NCBI RefSeq assembly: GCF_009730915.1
Contig: NC_052479.1
Span: forward strand, 124,001 to 188,000
Length of the DNA stretch: 64,000 bases
Origin: Dioscorea cayenensis subsp. rotundata
Lineage: Eukaryota; Streptophyta; Magnoliopsida; Dioscoreales; Dioscoreaceae
Direction of reading: 5' to 3'
Positions 10,801-23,100 of this stretch are shown piece after piece. The position numbers and the translations under genes were made by a program. Every line of letters starts with the position of its first letter. The stretch's first letter is position 1. The notes under the pieces were generated by a model that was not told where the DNA came from, searched no databases, and was given only the letters and a program-made list of their open reading frames with translations.

Positions 10801-11849
10801 TCTCTCAGATGAATGGGGATATGTCTCTAAGTCGTAAGGACTCACTCAAATATTAAATTTTTATTTCTTGTGCACCTCAGCTATTTAGGAAACTGTGAAT
10901 GTTCTATTTCCAACCGGTATTTTGGCCTACGTTTGGTTTTCTACTCATTTGTTGTAGGACACGTGTCCTACCGATTAGCTCTGTTGGTTTGTCTTGGATT
11001 TGGATGACGCATGCAATAACATGCTTTTCACTTGCAAGGAACATAAATACTTGATCTTACACATCACCTATCTTTCCCATTTACTCTTGTAATTTGTTTC
11101 TCACTTTTCTACTGGTGCTCATTTGCAGAGACGTTATCCAGCTACCTATGTTTTGGGTTGCTGCTACAGTAAGTGGATTGCTTGGACTGGCCATTAGTTT
11201 TACATCATTGTGGTTTCTAAACCAAACAAGCCCCACTACTTACAGGTAAAGTAAAGTGTGTGCAATCTTTAATTACACGTCCACTGATTATGGAGGAAGC
11301 TTTTCTTGTCTATGTCTAGGCAGTCCCTGTATATATAATCCCATGGAATTTATGCTTGCTATATGCAGATACTAGTATGCCATCACCAAGAGGACTGTGT
11401 GAAAGCATGAAGATGTTTATTCCATCGCTTTAATTTCTCCTTGCTTAACTAGAAACCTGCTAGCTAACTTAGTTACATTCTTAACACTCTGAAACAAATT
11501 TTCCTTTACACTAATGCGAAAAAAATCAATGGTTTCTCTTTTCCTCCAGTTGTTTGTTGTCTGTCGCTGCCTGTTACTTTGTTTGCCGAATGATTTATGT
11601 TGTCTTTGCAGTTTGGTGGGATCATTAAACAAGATTCCAATATCAATCTGTGGTATTTTGCTCTTCAAGGTCCCTGTGAGCTTGCCAAACTTGTTTAGTA
11701 TACTGTTCGGTAAAGCACCTCCAATTTGCATCATTACCTGCTTTATATTTTCATCACATCAACTTAATTTCCTAAGCAAATTCTCCTCTGCTGGATATTC
11801 ACCAGGTTTATTTGCTGGTGTATTCTTCGCTAAGGCCAAAATGTCCTGA
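7819..11849 (+). CDS. GONST1: Golgi GDP-mannose transporter, GONST1/GONST2 type
   Basis: Imports GDP-mannose into the Golgi lumen in exchange for GMP, for mannan and sphingolipid glycosylation (known for the family). Eight coding exons with consistent GT/AG sites: 7819-8009, 8457-8655, 8953-9222, 10291-10389, 10679-10833, 11129-11245, 11612-11709 and 11806-11849, giving 390 aa. Residues 1-85 are a soluble N-terminus (HEPQTRISDAIDENGKLHNG). After that come about ten membrane segments of the drug/metabolite transporter fold: AYCISSCSMILLNK, MYSLKHINVAMVTILKNMTN, SGGITDLSFDAMGYTWQ and FTSLWFLNQTSPTTYS. The GDP-sugar motif GSLNK lies at 347-351, matching GALNK of yeast Vrg4. The C-terminus is GLFAGVFFAKAKMS. 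It appears intact. GONST1 and GONST2 cannot be separated without a tree. Confidence 0.93.
8120..8190 (-). mobile_element. Ultra-short LINE-tail insertion with 16-bp target-site duplication
   Basis: CAAGGCTCATTTAATT occurs at 8120-8135 and again at 8175-8190. The 39 bp between them end in a T-run followed by GAAAAAGTGGAT. The complement, ATCCACTTTTTC plus an A-run, is the 3' terminus of the LINEs seen at 2347-2380. The rest of the insert is an expanded TAATT run. It lies in intron 1 of the transporter gene, antisense to it. Confidence 0.7.
9265..9427 (-). mobile_element. Degenerate tRNA-type SINE in intron 3 of the transporter gene
   Basis: On the minus strand an element ends in CTTGTCCACATTT followed by an AT-rich tail (T-run on plus at about 9287-9305). 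AAATGTGGACAAG is identical, at the same place next to the tail, in the SINE at 29752-29984. A possible B-box-like GATTTGACTCGGG is present. CTATGTCT at both 9265-9272 and 9420-9427 may be the target-site duplication, but 15 unexplained bases lie between the left copy and the tail. Confidence 0.45.
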
Positions 11850-12913
11850 TTACTTGTGAAGCCGAAAAAGCCGATAATGTAAAGAAGTTTTTAACTATGT
11901 GAAAGAACACATACTGCTCATCAGGAGTTGATCACACTGCTGTTCAATACTCTATTTGCCGTTCTCCGAACTGAAGCAGAGCGGTGTGATGGCTAAGTTA
12001 TCAAACTAGTTTTGCAGTTCATATTTCTTGGGTATTCTTTTGAATTTGTCATTACTCCAGCATATATTAAAGAAAAAAGAGCTTATATATACATATACAC
12101 ATATACAGTCTCCTACTATACCCTGCATATATATATATATATATATATATGTTTTTCCGAGGCAGGATTATGTATCTTAGGGCTTGCAAAAATTCAAATA
12201 GGATGTATAAGTTGCACCATATTTTTATGGAGCCAAATTAATAACCATTGAAGTTTGTGTTTAAGCAATACTATGAGTATATGAATTTTTTTTTTTTTTT
12301 CAAACCTATATATTTATTTGTTGGTCATGACTTTATTGCTTCCCTTAATGCTGGTGGCGTAATTAACTCGTATGAACTTCAATACTAGAATTGCCATTCA
12401 ATTCAATGTAGTAATTAAACAAATTGGAATATATTGAAGATATTGGTATATAACTGCATGACCTCCTCCATTAATCGAGTAATTATAAACATCTTTAAGT
12501 TCTCTTTCTAATGCCCATTTATTATTATTATTATTATTATTTTTATTTTTATTTTTAATTTAATGGAGGAGTTAAGATCGAAGATTCGAATAACGACGTG
12601 TAGAATTTTGGTTGGTCGTCCACAAACTCTCATGCAAATCACGTAGTCCTGTTATCGTTCCGCTTTAAGACAAGACGGAAGCTCTAACGGTCTTTGTCAT
12701 ATCCTTTGCGCAAAATCATAATATATATTTATAAAGAGAACAAATTACATGACCTTTCACTGAAAACGAAACAACAAATGATTTAAAATACTAGCTTATA
12801 TTCTTTACAACACACAAATTTGATATAAATATTAAAAAGACCATAAGACTTGGACCTCCTGCTTTCTTGACTCTATTTTAAAAAAAAAAAAAAAGGGCAA
12901 TGCTAGCTGCTAA
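11850..12913. other. 3' UTR of the transporter gene and AT-rich intergenic region
   Basis: About the first 350 bp are probably transporter 3' UTR. The rest holds an (AT)n run (about 12125-12150), a T-run (12287-12300), a TTA repeat (12520-12540) and an A-run (12880-12894). No gene was recognised. Confidence 0.5.
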
Positions 12914-14626
12914 TTAACCAGTGCCACTTTCCTGAGAGTGAGAGAATTTAGCAGTGATCATCTCAATCAAATCCATATCCTTCTTTGAATTCGAGAAGCT
13001 CACATCTTCATGGATCTCTGGACAAGTTATGTTCTCGAAGGTATTAACAGAAGGCCAGTGTGCGCCTTCTAGAAGACTTGAGATGTAGATATCTGATAAC
13101 AAATAGCCACTACTAGTAGTTGTAGTAGTTGTTGTTGTAGTAGTAGTAGTAGTGCTAGTACTACCAGTGTTATTAGTAAGGCAATGTTCAGAAGAAGCAT
13201 TTGGTAGGACCAAAGCATTAGCATTAGCTTCAGCAATAACATTATCAGGAGTACTCTTGAATGTGCTCTCATTCATCCACATGAACTTTTGATAATCTTG
13301 ATCATCTTCAAAGCTTGGAACTTGTAATGAATCAACCATCCATGGCTCTTGCATCATTTGGGAACCAAATTGAAGTCCTTCAAACCCTCCATAGTTGTAG
13401 AGCATGGCATCTTCTCCGAGGGTTGTGGTTGAGTTAGAGGAGCCATGAACAGACATGGGCATGGATTCTGGTGCCTGTTGGAGTACTAAGTGGAGTTGGC
13501 TTGACGGAAGGGTGGTGGTGGTGGCGGTGGTGGTTGTGGATATAATAAGCTCCTCTGCGGTCTTGGCTTTGATGTATTCTTGTAAGATTGAAGGGCGAGG
13601 TCTCTCTCCTTGGGCAGCCTTCTTCTTGCACTTCCTTTTGGAATTCTGCCTTCTTTTTGTTGCATTCCAGTGGTTCTTTATGGAGTTTTCTGTTCTTCCA
13701 GGGATATGCTTTGCTATTTCAGCCCATCTGTTTCCTACCTTCTTATGTGCTTCAACCATCAACCTCTCTTCTTCTTCATTCCATGTCTCCTTCTACATAT
13801 ATATAAAACAACACACACACACGTAAAAACTTATTGTTCATGTTATGTTGCAGTAGCATTAGAAGATGAACACAAAAAAAAGATGAAAGTATAAGGAAGA
13901 GAAACCTTGATGTCAGGGCGAAGATGGTTATGCCATCTTTCCCTGCACTGTTTCCCAATCCTGCCAACCAGCTTCTTTGCAATCTGAGACCATTTCCTCA
14001 CACCATGTTGCTTCACCAATTTACGCAATAAACTGCACCAAAAAACAAGCATATAAAGAATCAATCAAGGGACTGAAAATTAATAAAAATGATAAAGTTA
14101 ATCTCATGATTGTATTAGTATATATATATGTGTGTTTCTTCTACCTGTCTTCTTCCGCTGTCCACTGTCCCTTAACAACATATGTAGCACCATGACTAGT
14201 GTTAGAAGATGAGTATGGGTTGCAATAAACTTCCTTTTCACTTTGGCTTTTGTCTTCCTCATTTGCATTTCCATTGTCTCCAACTTCATCAACAAGCACA
14301 GCATCAAGCTCACCAAACCCAACATCTCCATCAACAAGAAACTCATCACAGAAACTAGCTTCATCCAAGAGATGATCAACATCCATTGCAGCAAAGGAAG
14401 CACAAGAAGGAAACTTACTCCCATTATCTCCAACATAAATAACCTGTTTCTCATGGTTAGCAATATTTGTAGCTCTCTTTCCTGATGGATGATCTCCTCC
14501 TCCTTCTCCTCCTCCATTTGAAGAGGATAAGAACCTTTCCAATGGAGTCAGTGATGATCCTGGCCTATGGAAACCTCCACCAACCTTTTCCAAAAGTTGC
14601 CTTCCAACCCCAGCTCCTCCTTCCAT
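12914..14626 (-). CDS. R2R3-MYB transcription factor, MYB98/MYB64/MYB119 group
   Basis: Nuclear DNA-binding protein. Relatives in Arabidopsis act in the female gametophyte and endosperm (MYB98, MYB64, MYB119) and in embryo or seed programmes (MYB115, MYB118). Exons 14626-14145, 14032-13906 and 13792-12914 splice in phase to 495 aa. R2 is residues 152-203 (KGQWTAEED...[17 protein letters not shown]). R3 is about 204-254 (KETWNEEEE...[24 protein letters not shown]), followed by the group-typical basic [11 protein letters not shown]. The start at 14626 is the first ATG after a GAT/GAGA-rich leader. The N-terminus is acidic and Gly-rich. The C-terminus has Thr-rich runs, including about 14 consecutive Thr (about 417-430) encoded by ACT/ACA repeats. 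The gene looks intact; the exact orthologue is not assigned. Confidence 0.92.
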
Positions 14627-15792
14627 ATTTAGAGAAGGAGAGAGATGGCCGGATAGAGAGCCCTGAGAAAAGAGATTGATAGATAGATTGATAGATAGAT
14701 AGAGAGGGAGGGAGAGAAGATGGAAATGGTGATGAAGAAGGAAGAGAAGAGGCAACAGTTATGAGTGAAGGAGGAGGAGAAGGCCTGATTAGCTCCTCTC
14801 TTATTGTTATCATTGAAGCTCTATTAATGAGCTTTAAATTTTTAGCCGTTGATGATGCAACCATCCAACGGCTAGGATTGGCCAGCACCTTGTAACCCCT
14901 CAACTCCCTCTTGTAGTAAAAGGAAAGGAAGACAAGGCTTGATGCCATGTCATCTTGCCATTTGGCTTGTTGATTTGTGATAATCTCTGATGAAAACCTA
15001 TTTTTAGTTATCCTCTTAAAAGCCCCCCTTTTTTTCAAAAACTTTGTCTTATCATCATTTCTTAATATGAATATAAAAATTATAAATTCTAAGATAGTTA
15101 ACACTGTTTAAGAGCAAATAAATATTTAAAATTTTAAAAAAAAAACTTTCATGTCATTTTATGTTTTCCAATTATGAGTTTGATACGCGGCCGTCACCTT
15201 TTTAATTAACTAATGTATGAGATCAGTTGTTTCTACCACAAATCACTTGTTCTATATATACTTTGATATATATGATAATTTATTATTAGTCATGGAGCAA
15301 CTTCAATTAAAAAACAACTTCATGTTAAAATTATTAATATCTTATCCAAAAAACAATGTATTAAATCTTCATTACAAGCAAATGTGACTGTTATCTTAAT
15401 TTATTCAGTACTGAGGTTGTTTGAATCAAAGCAATAATACATAATAATTTTCAAGACATGTTAATGATAAGATTAATAATGAAATATTTTAAAAGAAAAC
15501 ATCTTGCAGATCAAACAAGAATTAGTTAAGAGATCCAGTTAGATAATAAGTTATAACCCTAAAGAAATAAAATAATAGGGTTGAATTTGGTATCATTTGT
15601 AGTTCATCTGAAGATGATATGTAAGATATATAGGAAAAATAATGTGATGATTATTAAAGTTTCGACGTTACGTAAAAGACAATAAAATAGGGAAGAGTAT
15701 ATGCATGCATGCATGAGAATGAATGCAACGGTGAAGGAAAAAAACAATCCTAGCTAGTGATCCATAAGATCTAAGAGTGCCATTGTACCCAA

Positions 15793-15828
<36 letters not shown>

Positions 15829-17320
15829 TGGGAAAATTTAAAATGGGTCAAAATGAGGATAATTAAATGACTTCAGGGTTTGAAACATGTCGTACAACCA
15901 AATAGTCTTTTAAAGAAGTGAGCCGCCACTAGGCCAATTCATATATATATATATATATGCTCCTGTAACTAATCTAAGAAGACCCAAAAGAGATGTGATC
16001 AGATGTAAGAAAAGGAGGTAATTCACTATGTAATTAGGGTTTAAGTTAACTATAACTAAATTTGATCCAATAAGGTTGGACAAATCGAACTTACCTACAA
16101 ATTGTAAAATATATATAAAGTTGTACGTACGCCTCTACTGTCCTTTGTTAGTTTAATTAAATTCCAAATGGTTGTTGATTTTGCCGTGTAAATATGGGAG
16201 ATGTTTTTGACAGGGTTTACCCATTGATGAATAACTTTTTTTGTAACTTCAATTATTATTCATATTGTATGTATAGTTTTTATATATATATATAAATAAA
16301 ATGAATAAATCACAAATTTATTAAAAATTATAACTATTATATGAAAAAATTCAAAAAATAGCAAGTATAAAGGGGTAATAGGAGATGCAAATAAAATCTA
16401 TCGGAGGTGGTTATAACCAAAAAACATAAATAGACATCTAGACGTAGAGAAGATCTCCTCCCATGGTACGACAAATAAGAATAGACAAAATGCTACCCGG
16501 TGATAGCATTAGCATCATCGTCATGGTTAAACTCATCAAACATGACAAGCTTTGAATACTAAATACTCTTCTTAACCGCAGCAGACGAATCCTCCAACTT
16601 CTGCCTTTCTGACTAAGGAGCACCGAAAAAAAAAAAGCCTTCAATTTTTTTATAATCAAGAAAGATAATAAGAGTGTTAAAAAAATTAAAATTGCATTCA
16701 CCCGAGTCAAATTTGTAAAACAATTGCTTTGGTAAGCAGAGACCATGACGGTTTGTGCAAGGGACCAAGGCCCATGTACCAACCATCCCAAACATCGCCT
16801 ATTGTCTTTCTTTGATCGAGGTAAAGAGGAGATCATTTGGGGTTAATTGCAATAAATTTCATTGTGAAAATCAAGAGCTACCGTTTGGTGATTCTTCTAA
16901 GCTAGAATGCCATGCGTGGTAGACCTGGAATATGAGTCCCTGTGCCATGTGTGTTTGTTGATGGGGAACAAGGTTCACCGCTTTTATAGTCCTTGCATGG
17001 ACAACCATGCCTTTTGAAGATTGCAATTTTTATATATGACGCCAACAATGAGATTCTTGTTAATAATTAATTAAATGACCTTCGTAAATATGAACGTGAG
17101 GGATACCTTAACCACGAGTAGTTTGCTTATGCTCAATTTAATTGCGCCGAGACAAATTAACTATCTTTAATTTTATTTGTTTTCTTATGATACTTAACTT
17201 TGATATTTTAATCTTCATTAATGAATTTGATAGACATCACAGTGATCACACACACGCAATATTATTTGTCCTCTTGGACCTCCTTCATATCAAATCATTT
17301 TGATCAACAAGGCAGTTTTC
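14627..17320. other. MYB leader/promoter and AT-rich gene-poor region
   Basis: Near 14640-14720 is a (GATA/GAGA)-rich leader of the MYB gene. Beyond it are AT microsatellites (15797-15825, 15941-15958, 16282-16296). A segment at 16440-16840 is slightly GC-richer and opens a 132-codon minus-strand frame, but its translation is low in information and matches nothing I know. Confidence 0.45.
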
Positions 17321-17324
17321 TTTT

Positions 17325-17451
17325 TAATCTTACTAACTAGTATTTAAAATATTTACAATGATATAATATTCAAGATGAAGGACATATTAATCTTACTAAC
17401 TAGTATTTTAACTATTTACAATGATATAATATTCAAGATGAAGGACATATT
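17325..17451. repeat. Two tandem copies of a 63-bp unit
   Basis: Units begin TAATCTTACTAACTAGTATT at 17325 and 17388 and run through CAAGATGAAGGACATATTAA. They are almost identical, which points to a recent local duplication. Confidence 0.85.
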
Positions 17452-17641
17452 AATTGAAGTTTAAGCATAGATCTGAAACCTAAATACTAAACAGTAGTGC
17501 TTGCTTGCATTTCCAATTTTCCAAGAAGGTGCAAGGACAAGTGGACAACCCTTTAATTATTCTCATGCACAGGCATTGATTTGGATTGGTTTCATTAATT
17601 GTTTGGTTTTTGTTTGTTTTATATCAGTCCATGAAAATGAT

Positions 17642-17767
17642 CAGAACCAGTACAAGGCTACAAGCATGAGTGTGCTAGACTTTAAAAGGGCATTGGACAA
17701 ACTCACATGGTTTAGGAACAAAGGACTCACAGAGCCCACACCTGTCCCATTGCATCAACTTGTTTAA
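17642..17767 (+). other. Possible small ORF or terminal exon, unidentified
   Basis: Downstream of a plausible acceptor (TATATCAG, about 17620-17627) an open frame gives a soluble C-terminus (MSVLDFKRALDKLTWFRNKG, then LTEPTPVPLHQLV) ending at 17767. It reads more like coding sequence than its AT-rich surroundings, but no upstream exon or family could be recognised. It could be the end of an untraced gene, a short peptide gene or a gene fragment. Confidence 0.25.
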
Positions 17768-18520
17768 ATCAAAACCAAGTTCTTCTTCTCCTTCTTCTTG
17801 TGGTTATTTTCTTTCTGTCAGAAAAATATGATGGCAATCCCTTATCAGTCTTCAAAATCATGCAGTTTTTATCTTCATGTAATTCTGCTTTATGTTTAGC
17901 TCCTCTCATTAACATAATTACATTAACAATAGAACCATGAAGGGGTTAGTCAAGCATTGATAGTTTTGATCAGAAGCAGAGTGTTTAAAGGGGCAAGTCT
18001 GCATCAGAGCAGCTGAGGAAGCAAGAGCTAGTCACAAGGCCATGATTGTGGTTTAAAATAGTACCAGCTCTAAATTGTCATGGTCTTCAGATTTCTAACC
18101 AATCAAAATTTAATGTGCCAATACTAGAATGCAAGAAAACATAGAAGAAGCCAATTTAAACTCAACCTCTATATTCATAAATTTAAAAAAAAAAAAAGGA
18201 CCAGAAGGATTCCAGAAGTACATTTCTTGAACAGGGGGGAGGAACCCCTTGCAAGTTTCAGAGCAACATTATAATCATATATACAAAGAGAACAGAACAA
18301 AACTTGAAAAAAAAGGAAAAAAAGGGAAAGGAAGAGGGTGAACTTTCCTATTATTTCAAGCTTTTTACTTACAAAGAGTTTGTTTTCATGAGGTTGTTGT
18401 TACTGGAATCCCCGGCCAATTCGCTCGAGATTACATCTCAGTAATTCAAAGCAGAACAAAACCATTACCAACAAAAAAAGAAAACCAGTAAAATAAAAAA
18501 AGAAGGGGAAAATTTGAAGC

Positions 18521-20178
18521 TCAAGAATCATCAAGTGGATAGCAAGTGTCTTCACCACCAGTGTTCCATAAAAAATGAGCGTAATGAGATGCATATAATG
18601 CATTCCCAGGATCAGCAGCAATGGCTTCCAAATAAGTCTCTTCAGCAGCAGTTAAATCCTTGCGCACCAACCACAAGAAACTTGCGTATTTATCCAACGC
18701 CTCTGCATCTGCTGGTTGGACTTTAACTGCTCGTTTGAAGTAATACTCAGCTCTGCATCAACAAATGCAAGATTTTTAAAACAAAAATTACAAGTTAAAA
18801 TAACAATTTTAAAAGTGAATCATGGGTTGGTTTAGTACCTATCATGGTCTTGGAGAACAAAGTAGAGGAATTGAGCAAAGTTGCAGAGGAGAAGAGTGTT
18901 CTCAGGGTCATGAGAAAGAGCTTTCTGGTACATAAGCTCGGCCTGGAAATGGCTCGAATGGTCGTCTGGCTCAAGCTCAACAGTCACAGGAGAGACCAAG
19001 CTTTGCAATAAATCAGAGTCCATGAGTGCCTCATCTCTCAAACTCGCTTGCATTCTTGATGCCTCTTCAACCACTCTGTTCCACACTACCTGCTCATCCT
19101 CCACCTCCACCTCCTCCTCTACAACCAATTGCTCTGGAGTTGAAGCTGGAGTGGAACTCCTTGGGTTGTAGATTGAGGAAGACGATGGGATACCATCCGG
19201 TCGGCCATCATCAGTGGCGCCAGCCACTGGTCTGACTTTTCCTCCACCTCCACCGCCGCCGCCGACTGAGGCTGTCTTCCCGGCAGAAAAAGTTGTTATT
19301 TTGATCGTAGACGATGATTCAAAACCAGGTCTTTGCTTCTGCTGCTGCTGCTGCTGCTGCTGTAAATGGTGATGGCTGGCCGAGAGAGTGGAAGAAGTGC
19401 AGGTTTGAGGAGGAGTAGCGGCGATGGCCGGGTTGTGTCCCATGGAGTAAACACTGTAGTTTGCGAGGAGGATCATTAGGGAGAGCATGAGAGTTGGGGT
19501 ACAAGAGAAGACTTTCTGGAAGAGCCAGACGAAGGAGGCGTGCATCTCTCCCCGAACACGATCCAGGATCCGTTCCAGGTCTTGGTAAGAGAGGAGCTGC
19601 CGCATCTGGAGCGCGTAGCTCTGGAGCTCGTGAACGATGAACACCATTGACGAGAAGGCCTTCTTCACCGAAGAACACGCTGATTCGCTGGCGTCCATGA
19701 ACTCCTCCTCCCACTTCTTTCCCTTTATGATTCGCAGTGAGAGTGGAATCCCCACACTGTTCGCATTCCGTTCTACGCTCGCTGGGACTATCTGGTCACG
19801 CTCCGGCCAGTCGGGTGGCTCCGGCTGAATGCCTAGCCACTGAGAAACCTCGTCCTCTTGTTCATTTCCATTGTCAATGAGCTTGATCTCTGGAGTGAGT
19901 TCTTGGAGTCTTCGGATGAAGACCTCCTCCTCATCATCATCATCATCATCGTCATCCGGCATGGCAGTGTCCAAGCTCGCGCTGAAAGCTCTCCGGAGAC
20001 CATGCTCCTTTCTCCTCCTTCTCCGGCGACTACACAAGGCTCCGGCGCCGTAGTGGTCCGGCCGGAGCATGAGATGGTAAGCGAGAGCGCAGGAGCCAGA
20101 GAGCGCTCGCGGTGACGACACCGGCCGAGGGATAATAAAGGACTGCAAGCACGCAGCTTGAACAACCTTGACACCCAT
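18521..20178 (-). CDS. TPR-like superfamily protein with a single membrane segment
   Basis: Two exons, 20178-18839 and 18752-18521, give 523 aa. The ATG at 20178 (MGVKVVQAACLQSF) is preferred because the open frame further upstream has no ATG. Seen in order: a basic N-terminus with an Arg run; an acidic run (about 75-85: eight Asp then Glu); a conserved-looking core (EVSQWLGIQPEPPDWPERDQ, KGKKWEEEFMDASE); a hydrophobic segment TPTLMLSLMILLANYSVYS (about 227-246); poly-Gln and poly-Gly runs; then C-terminal TPR-like helices (AELMYQKALSHDPENTLLLC, AEYYFKRAVKVQPADAEALD, ADPGNALYASHYAHFLW). Related plant proteins are annotated only as TPR-like. Function is unknown; a plastid or membrane location is possible. 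Homopolymer runs (CTG, ATC, GCC repeats) make length variation likely. Confidence 0.85.
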
Positions 20179-23100
20179 TTGCCAACGGAGAAGAAGAAGA
20201 AGCAAGAAAGAGGAAGTGGACTTCCGGGAAAAGGCTAACAAATCGGAAAAGGAAAAGGAAAAAGAGAAAAAGAAGGGTCAAACTCCCGGAAAGCTCGTGA
20301 TCTAGGAAGTGAGAAACTCTCTAGAGAGTTTTTCTCGTTCTAGCCCAAGAAACACTCGACCACTTCCACCACTTCCATCACCGATCTAACCATTAAAAAA
20401 ACACGGAATCCACCCCGAAAGTCTTGGATTTCCGTGGAACTAAATCCTCCTCCTCGGAAGTATATTCAGAGATCTCCAAAATCAGAAACAAATTTATATA
20501 TAAATTAAATTTTAAAGAAAAGAAAAAGTAGAGGAACTCACTTCCAAGTAATTTCCTACTACTTCCTCCAATACTAAAGCCCCTCTTTCTCCTTCTTATA
20601 TATATATATATATATATTCAGTGTTGGCCTTCTACTCTTTGATTTTTTTTTTAATATATATAATATAAAAATAAAGAAGGCAAAAAATATTAAACAGTGA
20701 AATTATCTTCGGAAAGATATTAAAACAGAGAGGAAAAGTGGGTGGAAGTGAAGCTGGAACGAACGACTAGTATACACATGAAAATTAGTGAGAAAAACGT
20801 CGGGGAATGGAATCTAAGAGATTGACACGTGTACGTTGGGCAGTGTTTCAGAGGTGATGAGCAAGGTGAGGTGGTGGACACCTCTCTCATCTTCTTTGCC
20901 TCGTGATGTCAATTATCAGTTACAAAACCCATGATTATTATTACTTTAATTAATATTAAATTTGTTAAAATACAAAATTGAATCTAATTATTTGGTATAA
21001 TGACAAGGAAAAATATCAAGGAGAATGGACGGTCATGGTTGGAGATGAGGTAAAGATAAGGGCCAAAAAAGTCACATTCTCCAACAAGTTGCCAGCATGC
21101 TAAACTTGATTAAAATTTTTTACTTTAAAAAGAAAAAATAATAATAATCTGGGAATTGGACAGACTCCAATTGGTATTTGAAAATAAGGAAATCAAAATG
21201 ACGGCTGAGGTTGAGCATCAAATTGTTATCTTTGAATTGTTATTTGTGATCATCATCAAGTTGTGATGGAACAATGACTTGTTAATTTGGTCTGCAACAT
21301 TTGAGATCATTTGCATCACAAATTTCTATGTGGACCTATTTGGTACATGCAAATTAATGCATTATCACTTCTCTAAAAGTTAATTATTAGCGTGTTTGCA
21401 TTAAAAGAAAGAAAGAAAATATCTTGTTTGAATTCAATGAAACTAGATTAGAAAACCAAAATAAAATAGAACTAAAAGAACAACAAAAAGAAGAGATGTA
21501 TTGTTGTGTATGTATGGAAAATTGATGTGTGAAGAAACATCATATGTTTTATATGCTATTTGATTTTAATGGGTGTTGAATTTTCTACTATTTGAATTAT
21601 TAAGTCTTGCAATATTATGGAAACTAAGATTGGAAATAACAGAAAAATTGGGCATTGAGGAAAACCCTTTTGGTGAGAGGACCACATGGGGGAGGGAATG
21701 AAGGAGATGTGCAAATATCTATTGAATTTGGACAAACCATAGACATAGATATCAAAGTGATACATCAACTAAAGTCGGTGATTGCACCTCCAACAAAGCT
21801 TGTGTTTCTAAGCAAACTCATATATATATATTGTATCTAAATATATTTTTCAAAATTTTCCTTTTAATTGTTGCCAATCATCTTTGGAGCCTTGATTTTT
21901 TTTTTTCTCTAAAAACGTGCTTCATAGTTTTTTCAATTATTTTTTATATTGGTACAATTATTTGCGTTCAAAAACAGATTATTTTTTCAGAGCCATTAAA
22001 CTTATTTTTTAAAATTTTATTTATTTATTTATTAATAAAGAACAGGACAAATCAATTTCTTTGCCGTTCTTTATAAAAACAAACAAAGAACTAATACATA
22101 CAAATTGATGGGTATTGTCACATGGCTTAGTGATATAAAAAATAAAATATAAACAATTACTTCTTAAAAAAATAACAAGTTAGAGCAAAGAAAGTTAAAT
22201 TGGAGAACTCTATTAATAACAAGTTATTTTCTATGTTTTTTCTGTTTTTTAATTCTTTTTAAATTTTAGTTTTTTTTCTTTACAATTTATATTTATAACT
22301 TTATAATTTAATTAAATTAATAAGTTATAATTTAATTTTAACGAAAATAATTTGCGAATTATAAAGACATATCAAATTAAAGAAAATAATTTGTGAATTA
22401 TAAATTCGTTAAATTAATGAAAATTACATAAGCGATAAGATAAAAACATAGAAAATAATCTTAAAACATACACTATCAGCGATATATAAAAAAAAAACTA
22501 CAACACCCAAAAATAAAAGCTTTGAAGTAGATGGCTTAATAATCTAAGACGTTATCGCCACTTCCATCAATATCGTCAAGATGTCATTAAACATATAAAT
22601 TATGAAATATATATTTTTGAATATTTTATTTTTAGAGTTAAAAATAGAGATGACGATCGGAGAAACTTTCACCGCAGAAACTCGATTTTTCGAAGACTCA
22701 AGTCACTAAATATAGCAGTTTTATGGATTTGAATCCTCATTATAATTGTAATTGTCTATCATTGGATCTTTTATATCTACAATATTATTATTTTTTTTTC
22801 CTTTCGGTTCTATGTAAGTAAATTCTCTCTTATCTCCCTTTTTTTTGTATTTTGTAACTCCTCGTTTTAATGAAAATGGTTTATCAAACAGAAAATAAGA
22901 AATAGAATGTATCAAAGTTTGTACATCGTCATAAATTTAGCTCAATTTAAAATATTTTGATACTTTAAACAAATATGAAATACAACTTAATTAATTATAT
23001 TAAAACATCAAAAGATTAAGCATGATACATGCCAATCATGAACATAAACAAGTAAGAAAGCAAATGATAAATAATGGTATAGTGATAAGACTTGTATTTT

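Noticed and set aside
16438-16836. 132-codon minus-strand open frame
   Set aside because: Low-information translation, no family motifs and no splice or promoter context.
20179-20241. 21-residue N-terminal extension of the TPR-like protein
   Set aside because: The open frame continues upstream of MGVKVVQ but contains no ATG; the ATG at 20178 is the supported start.
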